Assembly (NCBI GenBank): GCA_034769895.1
Contig: CM068373.1
Location: forward strand, 201,604,134-201,668,133
Source: Magicicada septendecula
Taxonomy: Eukaryota > Arthropoda > Insecta > Hemiptera > Cicadidae
DNA: 64,000 nt
Reading direction: 5' to 3'
The notes beneath the pieces were generated by a model, which saw nothing but the letters and a program-made list of their open reading frames with translations, made no database searches and had not been told where the DNA came from. Shown piece after piece: positions 1-7,524 of this stretch. The position numbers and the translations under genes are program-made. Positions within the stretch are counted from its first letter, which is position 1; each line of letters opens with the position of its first letter.

Positions 1-415
1 AATGTATTATCATGTATTATGTATTTATGTTATGAAATTTTAACATGATTTATGGAAATTATGTGTATGAAGGGATAAATATAATTGGTGCTGTTAATAC
101 CAACTATTACCTGTTAATAATAATAATAATTTTAATTTAACCATTCAGTAAGATTTATGAATAAATAATACCATACAGATTTATTAATTATTTTGTTTTT
201 CTATAATTTGTTTTTCTCCATGTTTGGGAGATTTATATGGGCATTTTCATATTTTCAGTAATATAATCCTTTTTATATCAATATGTTTCTTTTGTAATTA
301 TAATAATTATAAAATGGAAAGAGTTAAATATTATCGATGGGAATCGAAACAATTTATTAATTCAGGGTAGTCCATAATGAGAAGGGAAATTCTATATAAT
401 TCTTGTGAGTTACGT

Positions 416-456
416 TTTTAGTAGTATATTTTTAGTACTATATTTTAGTAGTATAT
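416..456 (+). repeat. Triple 14-bp minisatellite
   Basis: Three successive near-identical 14-mers (TTTTAGTAGTATAT, with one copy reading AGTACT). They occur in every unit at the same offset and I saw no copy-number change between units. Confidence 0.75.
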
Positions 457-560
457 CAAGCAAACCCAGTGCTTATTAGCACAAACCAGCACCTAGCTAA
501 GGGGAACCAGATCAGTTAAGGATAGAGTGATTTACCAAGTCACTATTTTGAGATTTTTCG

Positions 561-573
561 TTTATTGTTTCAG
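561..573 (+). promoter_or_regulatory. Putative 3' splice acceptor before small exon 1
   Basis: TTTATTGTTTCAG is a pyrimidine-rich tract ending in CAG, and GC-richer sequence starts right after it. It is kept in all 14 units. An upstream exon would be needed for its use; none is identified. Confidence 0.4.
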
Positions 574-584
574 TGTTTGGTGAT

Positions 585-1866
585 ATGACAGCAGTCCTGA
601 GCTGGCCAGCGCGTCAGAGCAGGGGCGTTACGCGCCTAAGTGGCCTTATGGTGTTGGGATCTCGAAGGAGAAGTCCAGTAAGGTCATGTAGGTACTGTCA
701 TCGTCATCAGACCACGGGTGAGTTATTGTTTTCTTTTATATAAATTGTAAGGGGGTTGTGGCAACCTATCCTGGCTGATCCCTTTAGGAAGTATGAAAGG
801 GTCAATGAAAGTTTTTATGCTTCGGCACAAAATCTTTTATTGAGGGGGTTTTGTAATGGTACAATTATGGTACAATTTTTAATCAACCTAAATATGGTAT
901 AAAAAACCATAAATATTGTATTCCTTCATTTGTAGTAATTTGGTCAAAATTAAATAAACATTTAATAACCTTTATAAATATACCGTGAGTGGACTATATA
1001 AATATTTGCCAGGATTCTGACTGTTTCATACCAAAAAACGTGAAGCCCAGCAAAAAACTGTATGTTGTTTATTGAGATAAAAGCGACGATCCTTGATTAC
1101 GTCAGCAACCAAGAATGTCTTGATGAAACTGTCAACAACCAAACAATAGACGAGTGATGTAGATTCACCCCACCTCGGAAATATGGAACAAAGAATCTGT
1201 GTCATTTCAACAGGGAACGTGATCGCAGCCGGCCGGCAACTCGTTCACGAAGAGTGAATTTTAACTTTCACACCACTAAAAGTGGTTAATTAACTATTTA
1301 GAAACAGTGCTGTAAATCTACAACTACAAGATGTGACCGGTAACGTAAACGGTAAACTCGCGGAGTGCGTAGTTTTACCGAACGAACAACTGCTACAGAT
1401 TTGGTGAGAACGTTCCAAACATTTTTTTTTATCAAAATCAAAATTCAATACATAATGACCAATTCTAATCAAAAACTTAAAATATGAGCTCATTAAATTA
1501 AAATTAAAATAATAAATTGTACCAGTGTGAGAGAGAGAGAGAGAGAGAGTGATATAAATTATGCTGGGTTGTGCGACAAAGATATTCATATATTCAATCT
1601 ATTACTATATAATCTTTATATCATACGGAATATTTACATGTTTTTATAAATACATGTCATGATTTTGGAGGGTAAAATTGTTTTGCAAACGCCAGTGGCG
1701 TAATATGTGGGTTCGAGTCATTTTTCAATATGTATTAATATTCAAGTTACATACTAATAAAAGTAATTTATACATGATATTTTGTGTATGTTTTATTTCA
1801 GGTAGGCTATTTCACAAACATGGTTCGTGTTGCACGAACCCTGGCCCGAAACGTAAATTTGTGTAA
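585..1866 (+). CDS. Putative two-exon Cys/His-rich 65-aa protein, unit 1
   Basis: Not recognised. Exon 1 has an ATG at 585 and runs to 717, ending at a strong donor (ACGG|GTGAGT). The putative intron is 718-1801, with acceptor TTTTATTTCAG. Exon 2 is 1802-1866, ending in TAA. Removing the intron keeps one frame open for 65 codons. The product is basic. The splice brings a Cys-x2-Cys pair (residues 35 and 38, followed by His 39 and His 41) together with His-x-His (49, 51) and Cys-Cys (54, 55), and it ends in a Pro-Lys-Arg-Lys stretch like a nuclear localisation signal. The layout recalls a zinc knuckle with a long middle loop, but does not fit the usual spacing. Length changes among units in 585-1866 fall in the intron, none in the exons. 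The splice is inferred, not proven; chance is possible. Confidence 0.33.
715..723 (+). promoter_or_regulatory. Putative 5' splice donor of small exon 1
   Basis: CGG|GTGAGT, with the GT at 718-719, closely matches the metazoan donor consensus. Kept in every unit. Confidence 0.45.
856..877 (+). repeat. Tandem 11-bp duplication
   Basis: ATGGTACAATT occurs twice with no spacer. The pair is present in all units. Confidence 0.75.
973..1031 (+). promoter_or_regulatory. Putative core promoter: two TATA boxes and initiator
   Basis: TATAAATA at 973-980 and TATATAAAT at 995-1003 are followed by TTTCATACC. The A at 1027 sits 32 bases after the start of the second TATA box, and TCATAC matches 5 of 6 positions of the arthropod initiator TCAKTY. 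A transcript from here could carry ORF1 and ORF2, about 1.17 kb downstream. In an AT-rich genome TATA-like strings arise by chance; the initiator spacing is the main support. Confidence 0.4.
1228..1286. repeat. Cluster of three short perfect inverted repeats
   Basis: GCCGGCCGGC (1228-1237) is a 10-bp palindrome. TTCAC/GTGAA (1244-1258) has a 5-base loop. ACCACT/AGTGGT (1272-1286) has a 3-base loop. In units 11-14 a G-to-A change breaks the last stem and creates a new 14-bp palindrome (TAGTTAATTAACTA, 48573-48586 in unit 11). Role unknown. Confidence 0.6.
1422..1430. repeat. Poly-T tract, length-variable
   Basis: A run of nine T in lineage A and units 8 and 10, about ten in most B and C units, and 13 in unit 7. 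Slippage here destroys the frame of a minus-strand ORF in some units. Confidence 0.8.
1529..1549. repeat. GA microsatellite
   Basis: (GA)10 in units 1-4, (GA)9 in most B and C units (for example 20473-20491), and (GA)12 in units 8 (34640-34664) and 10. The tract is a marker of unit lineage. Confidence 0.9.
1791..1801 (+). promoter_or_regulatory. Putative 3' splice acceptor before small exon 2
   Basis: TTTTATTTCAG is a good pyrimidine tract plus AG, kept in all units. Confidence 0.42.
1822..1840. repeat. Perfect 8-bp hairpin with 3-base loop
   Basis: GGTTCGTG-TTG-CACGAACC lies inside putative small exon 2, just after a CAAACATGG. It is intact in all units except unit 5, where the last C becomes G. 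It could be an RNA or cruciform element, or a coincidence of the coding sequence. Confidence 0.6.
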
Positions 1867-1972
1867 TGTTGTCAAATTGTACAACATGGCGTCCGGTTGA
1901 AAAAGTGATAGTCATTTACTAGTACATACAAAAGTACAATTTTTATGGTAACTAATTAAACGATAAAAAGCT

Positions 1973-2043
1973 AGTAGTTACAGATTGCGCCCGTAATAAC
2001 AGGGACGAGTAGTTACAGATGGCGCGTGCCGTCCAGGGACTCG
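1973..2043 (+). repeat. Imperfect 35-bp tandem duplication
   Basis: Two adjacent copies, 1973-2007 and 2008-2043, share a 13-base identical start (AGTAGTTACAGAT), then GCGC, and AGGGAC near the end. They are GC-richer than their surroundings. The second copy has AGTAATTAC in units 8 and 10 and GTTATAGAT in units 11-14. Confidence 0.8.
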
Positions 2044-2064
2044 ACATAAAATATAATTTTATGT
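2044..2064. repeat. Perfect 9-bp hairpin with 3-base loop
   Basis: ACATAAAAT-ATA-ATTTTATGT starts immediately after the duplication. It is conserved in the units examined and is AT-rich, so less stable than its length suggests. Confidence 0.65.
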
Positions 2065-2193
2065 AGACTATACCTACCGGTATGTGAAATAACTACCTGA
2101 GGTAATAGTGTTAAAGTACGTAACACGTGCGCAAGGTAAGGTTAACATTTTAGGTTATAAACATATATGTTTTAGTAACATAAAATTGCAAGT

Positions 2194-2784
2194 ATGAGTA
2201 ATAAGGATAATATTGCAATAGAAATCAGTACCGCTGATGTAAATTTAACTAGTGAAATGGATGTTCAGCCAACTCAAACAAGTCCGATTGACGAAGCAGA
2301 TACACCTGTATCTCTTGTATATGTAGAAGCAGAGAAGGTCTCTACATCCATGTCAGTTAGTCCAGAAATTAAATCAGATAGTACTGCTGCTATGATGCAG
2401 CTCTTATTAAACAAATTTGATGAAAAATTTACAAATTTGAATGACAAATTTGATAGTATTGATATCAAGTTCAATGAACTAAAAAATGAAATTAAAATAG
2501 GTCACGAGAAGCTCGTTAAGCAGTTTGACAAGGTCATCACAAAATTAGACAAGAGTTTAAGTCAATTAGAAACCCAGAAGGTAAATAGTACCCAGAAAAA
2601 TGAAGTACTGACTAATAGAATAAACAACAATGATAATGTGAATAAAGAATTTACAGGTAGTAAAAATATGGTGTTAGAAAATGATAATGAAAGTATGATG
2701 AATGATAATGAGGTGTTTGAGTGTATTGAGTCAGAAAGAAAGTATTTTTGTACAAGGGATGCAGGGGGTAGAATTTTATTTTGA
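2194..2784 (+). CDS. ORF1, coiled-coil protein (196 aa), unit 1
   Basis: Not assigned to a family. Residues 1-66 are Ser/Thr/Asp/Glu-rich and probably disordered. Residues about 72-126 form a clear coiled coil, with hydrophobic residues at 75, 79, 82, 86, 89, 93, 96, 100, 107, 111, 115, 118, 122 and 125. Residues 134-180 are Asn/Asp/Glu-rich. The ATG has A at -3, good eukaryotic context. The last 83 bases overlap ORF2 in the +1 frame, and a five-G run (2764-2768) lies at the point where the protein-like character seems to pass from this frame to ORF2. A small N-terminal coiled coil before a Cys-rich part recalls Gag-like proteins of retroelements (inference), but no protease, reverse transcriptase or integrase exists in the unit. 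Leu-41 is private to this unit. Confidence 0.45.
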   Translation: MSNKDNIAIEISTADVNLTSEMDVQPTQTSPIDEADTPVSLVYVEAEKVSTSMSVSPEIKSDSTAAMMQLLLNKFDEKFTNLNDKFDSIDIKFNELKNEIKIGHEKLVKQFDKVITKLDKSLSQLETQKVNSTQKNEVLTNRINNNDNVNKEFTGSKNMVLENDNESMMNDNEVFECIESERKYFCTRDAGGRILF

Positions 2785-3406
2785 TGTTGTGTTAGGGGGT
2801 GAAGAAAAGTCTTCACGTATTTTTTATAAGGACAAGAGTTCCTTCAATTTATATTTAGGAGACGATAGGTCTACAAATAAAGTTTCTTGGTGTTTTTGTG
2901 TACCTAATAAGTGGTGCAGAAATTTTAAGTTAGGGACCCCTGCATATTTGGAGAGAGAGAGTGTATTTTGGTGTTATGGAGAGAAATGTATTAAGAAAGA
3001 AAGTATAGAGAGATATTGTGAGAAAAAGAAAGTAATAAAATTTTTTAAAGTAAATAGAAAGTACAGAGAATTGGTAGAGAGGTTAGGCATAGATATGGTA
3101 TATGAAAATAATGAATACTTACCTTACAGTAACAATGATATTGGAATAAAAATAAATGATGACAATAATGGTATTCCATTATTCTTACCTGTGGTAGAAA
3201 ATTATGAGGACAATTACAAAATGAAAAACCAAAGTATAACATATGATATTACTGAGATAAACGGAACCCTACTCGATCGTGACTTGATACATTTATTGGA
3301 TAGTTGTCTGATATATGAATATAATATTTCTAATCATAAAATTTATTTATTAAAAAATAAATTCAATAGACCTAAGATTCGGATGTTATTCAACGATGGA
3401 GGGTAG
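2702..3406 (+). CDS. ORF2, Cys/Trp-rich protein of unknown function (234 aa), unit 1
   Basis: Not recognised. The frame opens directly after a TGA (2699-2701), so the ATG at 2702 is the earliest start. The first ~21 residues, which overlap ORF1, look unlike the rest, and the true coding part may begin near residue 22. Residues 40-110 hold Trp-Cys motifs at 63-64, 71-72 and 90-91, further Cys at 66, 96 and 106, and many Lys/Arg: a possible metal-binding module with no paired His. The C-terminal half has few Cys, is acidic at 154-170, and ends basic. No signal peptide or membrane segment. The frame is intact in all 13 copies present, whereas ORF1 is interrupted in nine of 14. A FLYWCH-type finger was considered, but the spacing and histidines do not fit. 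Lys-150 and Asp-154 are private to unit 1. Confidence 0.45.
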   Translation: MIMRCLSVLSQKESIFVQGMQGVEFYFDVVLGGEEKSSRIFYKDKSSFNLYLGDDRSTNKVSWCFCVPNKWCRNFKLGTPAYLERESVFWCYGEKCIKKESIERYCEKKKVIKFFKVNRKYRELVERLGIDMVYENNEYLPYSNNDIGIKINDDNNGIPLFLPVVENYEDNYKMKNQSITYDITEINGTLLDRDLIHLLDSCLIYEYNISNHKIYLLKNKFNRPKIRMLFNDGG

Positions 3407-3429
3407 AGTGTTTCAATTGTGTAATGAAC

Positions 3430-3435
3430 ATTAAA
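3430..3435 (+). terminator. Putative polyadenylation signal after ORF2
   Basis: ATTAAA lies 24 bases after the ORF2 stop and is followed by a GT-rich stretch. ATTAAA is the second commonest animal signal, but it is expected often by chance in this base composition. An AATAAA occurs further on at 4076-4081. Confidence 0.3.
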
Positions 3436-3631
3436 TATATGTGAAAAGTGGTATTGAATTGGACTGCATATGGACTGAGTTTGATAAATAACAAAATAAT
3501 GAGTTGGAGTGTATATTTTTCACTGTTTTATATGTATTTATATATCAATGTATTTATGTATTTTTGATGTTGTATTACAGGTATATTTTGTGTACCCTAG
3601 TTATGATGTATTTTAATAATTAACATGTTTT

Positions 3632-3655
3632 GTTTAATTAAACTTGTTTAAACAA
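3632..3655. repeat. Two adjacent perfect 12-bp palindromes
   Basis: GTTTAATTAAAC (3632-3643) is followed with no gap by TTGTTTAAACAA (3644-3655). Both are perfect and conserved in all units. Possible cruciform, protein-binding or DNA-unwinding site; no function is shown. Confidence 0.7.
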
Positions 3656-3942
3656 ATGAATAATATTTAAAGGTCAAATATTGAATTAAAATAGTACAAA
3701 AGAAAGTTGTGCTACCTTTATAACAGAAGTAAATTATTAATTAATAGAAAGTTTTTAATGAAGTTCAATTATTATTTACTTTGTAATGAAGGTAATTACT
3801 AATGAATAATAATGTAATAAGTAAGAATATATATATTTGAATTTTGAGAGGTATTGTTATGAGTAGGTGAGAGATGAATTTTATAAGACAAATGTCAATG
3901 ATTACAGCAAGGTAGAATGATTAAACAGGGATAGAGCCTGGG

Positions 3943-3963
3943 TATAAATAGAAGCAGGTGAGT
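3943..3963 (+). promoter_or_regulatory. TATA box and donor-like site
   Basis: TATAAATA (3943-3950) is followed by CAG|GTGAGT with the GT at 3958-3959. A start 30 bases after the TATA box would lie past the donor, so both cannot serve the same transcript. If the donor is real, it could splice across the unit junction to the acceptor before small exon 1 of the next unit. Confidence 0.25.
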
Positions 3964-4484
3964 TATTTAATTGAAGTTAATGGGAGTTAGATAGTTAAGA
4001 ATTTTGAAGTAAATAATACAAAGAGAATTATTAGATATTTAGGGACACAGTAGTTAGTGATTTTTTGTAGAGGTAAATAAAGTAAAGGTATAAACATATA
4101 TTTGTTATTGATGATATATTGTAGTGGGGGTGAGGTGATAAGGAGTAGCCAACTTATAGTGTTGTGGCAGGTAATAGCGTAGTTTAAGGGAGTGTTTGCC
4201 GAATTATTTGGAAGGGCAAAATATTATGAGTGAATATAGCCAGTTAGGAAACACCCATCTCTGTGCAAAGACGAGCGGTGCCATAGGATTTAATTGAATT
4301 TAGTAAAGGTGTTTATAATTGAGATATTGGTGTCATGATAGGTAAATTTGGTTGTCAGTTAGAAGAAAGGAGAGTAAGATTATAATAAGTAAAGGCATAG
4401 TGAATATAGGAGTCATCCAGACTAAACAGTGATAGAAGGTGAAAGGTTAGGTAGTTAGGTAGGTAGAAGGTTCAGAATAGAAAG

Positions 4485-4590
4485 GAAATAAAATAATAAT
4501 AATATAATAATAATAATAATATGAATATTAATAATAAATTTGAAATAATATTATAATAGTTGATGTCTAATTAATTAATTAATTAATTGT
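4485..4590. repeat. TAA/TAAT microsatellite region
   Basis: Runs of AAT/TAA and TAAT, variable between units: an uninterrupted TAAT run in unit 1, TTAATGAATT in units 2-13, and one extra AAT in units 6 and 9. Confidence 0.85.
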
Positions 4591-5325
4591 GAATTTTATG
4601 ATTTAAATGCAATTTTAAATAGAATATGAAAATTTTAATGCAAATCTTAATCAAGATTAAATATGTAATTACAAAACTATTTCAATGTATTACTGTATTA
4701 ATATTAATGTATCAGTGTTAATTATCAATGTATTATCATGTATTATGTATTTATGTTATGAAATTTTAACATGATTTATGGAAATTATGTGTATGAAGGG
4801 ATAAATATAATTGGTGCTGTTAATACCAACTATTACCTGTTAATAATAATAATAAGAATAATAATAATAATTTTAATTTAACCATTCAATAAGATTTATG
4901 AATAAATAATACCATACAGATTTATTAATTATTTTGTTTTTCTATAATTTGTTTTTCTCCATGTTTGGGAGATTTATATGGGAATTTTCATATTTTCAGT
5001 AATATAATCCTTTTTATATCAATATGTTTCTTTTGTAATTATAATAATTATAAAATGGAAAGAGTTAAATATTATCGATGGGAATCGAAACAATTTATTA
5101 ATTCAGGGTAGTCCATAATGAGAAGGGAAATTCTATATAATTCTTGTGAGTTACGTTTTTAGTAGTATATTTTTAGTACTATATTTTAGTAGTATATCAA
5201 GCAAACCCAGTGCTTATTAGCACAAACCAGCACCTACCTAAGGGGAACCAGATCAGTTAAGGATAGAGTGATTTACCAAGTCACTATTTTGAGATTTTTC
5301 GTTTATTGTTTCAGTGTTTGGTGAT

Positions 5326-6606
5326 ATGACAGCAGTCCTGAGCTGGCCAGCGCGTCAGAGCAGGGGCGTTACGCGCCTAAGTGGCCTTATGGTGTTGGGA
5401 TCTCGAAGGAGAAGTCCAGTAAGGTCATGTAGGTACTGTCATCATCATCAGACCACGGGTGAGTTATTGTTTTCTTTTATATAAATTGTAAGGGGGTTGT
5501 GGCAACCTATCCTGGCTGATCCCTTTAGGAAGTATGAAAGGGTCAATGAAAGTTTTTATGCTTCGGCACAAAATCTTTTATTGAGGGGGTTTTGTAATGG
5601 TACAATTATGGTACAATTTTTAATCAACCTAAATATGGTATAAAAAACCATAAATATTGTATTCCTTCATTTGTAGTAATTTGGTCAAAATTAAATAAAC
5701 ATTTAATAACCTTTATAAATATACCGTGAGTGGACTATATAAATATTTGCCAGGATTCTGACTGTTTCATACCAAAAAACGTGAAGCCCAGCAAAAAACT
5801 GTATGTTGTTTATTGAGATAAAAGCGACGATCCTTGATTACGTCAGCAACGAAGAATGTCTTGATGAAATTGTCAACAACCAAACAATAGACGAGTGATG
5901 TAGATTCACCCCACCTCGGAAATATGGAACAAAGAATCTGTGTCATTTCAACAGGGAACGTGATCGCAGCCGGCCGGCAACTCGTTCACGAAGAGTGAAT
6001 TTTAACTTTCACACCACTAAAAGTGGTTAATTAACTATTTAGAAACAGTGCTGTAAATCTACAACTACAAGATGTGACCGGTAACGTAAACGGTAAACTC
6101 GCGGAGTGCGTAGTTTTACCGAACGAACAACTGCTACAGATTTGGTGAGAACGTTCCAAACATTTTTTTTTATCAAAATCAAAATTCAATACATAATGAC
6201 CAATTCTAATCAAAAACTTAAAATATGAGCTCATTAAATTAAAATTAAAATAATAAATTGTACCAGTGTGAGAGAGAGAGAGAGAGAGAGTGATATAAAT
6301 TATGCTGGGTTGTGCGACAAAGATATTCATATATTCAATCTATTACTATATAATCTTTATATCATACGTAATATTTACATGTTTCATAAATACATGTCAT
6401 GATTTTGGAGGGTAAAATTGTTTTGCAAACGCCAGTGGCGTAATATGTGGGTTCGAGTCATTTTTCAATATGTATTAATATTCAAGTTACATACTAATAA
6501 AAGTAATTTATACATGATATTTTGTGTATGTTTTATTTCAGGTAGGCTATTTCACAAACATGGTTCGTGTTGCACGAACCCTGGCCCGAAACGTAAATTT
6601 GTGTAA
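5326..6606 (+). CDS. Two-exon Cys/His-rich frame, unit 2
   Basis: Spliced frame open. Residue 40 is His (CAT) rather than the Arg of unit 1. Confidence 0.32.
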
Positions 6607-6933
6607 TGTTGTCAAATTGTACAACATGGCGTCCGGTTGAAAAAGTGATAGTCATTTACTAGTACATACAAAAGTACAATTTTTATGGTAACTAATTAAA
6701 CGATAAAAAGCTAGTAGTTACAGATTGCGCCCGTAATAACAGGGACGAGTAGTTACAGATGGCGCGTGCCGTCCAGGGACTCGACATAAAATATAATTTT
6801 ATGTAGAGTATACCTACCGGTATGTGAAATAACTACCTGAGGTAATAGTGTTAAAGTACGTAACACGTGCGCAAGGTAAGGTTAACATTTTAGGTTATAA
6901 ACATATATGTTTTAGTAACATAAAATTGCAAGT

Positions 6934-7524
6934 ATGAGTAATAAGGATAATATTGCAATAGAAATCAGTACCGCTGATGTAAATTTAACTAGTGAAATGG
7001 ATGTTCAGCCAACTCAAACAAGTCCGATTGACGAAGCAGATACACCTGTATCTGTTGTATATGTAGAAGCAGAGAAGGTCTCTACATCCATGTCAGTTAG
7101 TCCAGAAATTAAATCAGATAGTACTGCTGCTATGATGCAGCTCTTATTAAACAAATTTGATGAAAAATTTACAAATTTGAATGACAAATTTGATAGTATT
7201 GATATCAAGTTCAATGAACTAAAAAATGAAATTAAAATAGGTCACGAGAAGCTCGTTAAGCAGTTTGACAAGGTCATCACAAAATTAGACAAGAGTTTAA
7301 GTCAATTAGAAACCCAGAAGGTAAATAGTACCCAGAAAAATGAAGTACTGACTAATAGAATAAACAACAATGATAATGTGAATAAAGAATTTACAGGTAG
7401 TAAAAATATGGTGTTAGAAAATGATAATGAAAGTATGATGAATGATAATGAGGTGTTTGAGTGTATTGAGTCAGAAAGAAAGTATTTTTGTACAAGGGAT
7501 GCAGGGGGTAGAATTTTATTTTGA
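6934..7524 (+). CDS. ORF1, full length, unit 2
   Basis: Same as unit 1 except Val at residue 41, the form found in all other units. Confidence 0.45.
   Translation: MSNKDNIAIEISTADVNLTSEMDVQPTQTSPIDEADTPVSVVYVEAEKVSTSMSVSPEIKSDSTAAMMQLLLNKFDEKFTNLNDKFDSIDIKFNELKNEIKIGHEKLVKQFDKVITKLDKSLSQLETQKVNSTQKNEVLTNRINNNDNVNKEFTGSKNMVLENDNESMMNDNEVFECIESERKYFCTRDAGGRILF

Larger units (their letters stand above)
1..573. other. AT-rich non-coding left part of unit
   Basis: No reading frame worth reporting. It holds a TAA microsatellite near 112-131 that differs in length and purity between lineages, and three adjacent 14-bp near-copies of TTTTAGTAGTATAT at 416-456. A pyrimidine-rich stretch ends in CAG at 571-573. 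The same content follows each unit start. Confidence 0.7.
718..1801 (+). other. Putative intron / promoter-bearing spacer
   Basis: No convincing coding frame. It contains an 11-bp tandem duplication (856-877), two TATA boxes (973-1003), a cluster of inverted repeats (1228-1286), a poly-T tract and a GA microsatellite. Nearly all length variation between units in this half of the repeat lies here. Confidence 0.5.
1867..2193 (+). other. ORF1 upstream region
   Basis: No gene. It holds the 35-bp duplication (1973-2043), a hairpin (2044-2064) and an ACCGGT palindrome near 2078. ORF1 begins at the ATG at 2194, which has A at -3. Confidence 0.6.
1..4726 (+). repeat. Unit 1, lineage A, 4726 bp
   Basis: Most divergent A unit. 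Private features: CTT (Leu) at ORF1 codon 41, Lys and Asp variants at ORF2 codons 150 and 154, an uninterrupted TAAT run at 4568-4588, and a short TAA tract near 112-131 without the AAG interruption seen in units 2-4. It shares an AGGAAACACCC variant (near 4245) only with unit 9. Confidence 0.96.
3407..4726. other. AT-rich non-coding right part of unit
   Basis: No supportable gene on either strand. It contains the paired palindromes (3632-3655), a TATAAATA (3943-3950) close to a donor-like CAGGTGAGT (3955-3963), a moderately GC-rich block at about 4125-4290, TAA and TAAT microsatellites (4490-4590), and TCAATGTATTA repeated near 4682 and 4725. The other complete units end with the same content. 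Confidence 0.65.

Noticed and set aside
1290..1589. Minus-strand 99-aa frame, repeated in units 1-4
   Set aside because: It reads through the GA tract (a Ser-Leu repeat) and the poly-T tract. In later units slippage there shifts or shortens it, so it is a shadow frame.
1692..1726. tRNA-like B box (GGGTTCGAGTCA) followed by a T run
   Set aside because: No A box at a suitable distance and no cloverleaf can be drawn. Too little for a tRNA gene or SINE.
1833..1860. Hammerhead ribozyme (CGAAACG near a hairpin; CTGATGA on the minus strand at 703-709)
   Set aside because: The two core halves are on different strands and far apart. No stem II arrangement links them.
1678..1866. 62-aa continuous frame on the + strand in every unit
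   Set aside because: It begins with TTG, not ATG, and crosses a strong splice acceptor at 1801. Its last 21 codons are better explained as exon 2 of the spliced small frame.
2020..2043. LTR retrotransposon primer-binding site (TGGCGCG...)
   Set aside because: Resembles the start of a tRNA complement but does not fit tRNA arm lengths. No LTR ends, polypurine tract or pol domains were found in the unit.
2131..2180. Short intron before ORF1 from the donor CAAG|GTAAGG at 2136
   Set aside because: The nearest downstream AGs would give introns of about 18 and 40 bases, too short for animal splicing.
2884..3020. FLYWCH or other zinc-finger domain in ORF2
   Set aside because: Trp-Cys spacing is off by one and the paired histidines are missing. 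Cys-rich, but no family can be named.
3045..3242. Minus-strand frames opposite ORF1 and ORF2
   Set aside because: They have no start context and lie wholly antisense to longer + strand frames; they mirror the base composition of the sense ORFs.
4441..4470. Telomere-like TTAGG repeats
   Set aside because: Only two or three imperfect TTAGG/TAGG copies in each unit, far too few for telomeric DNA.
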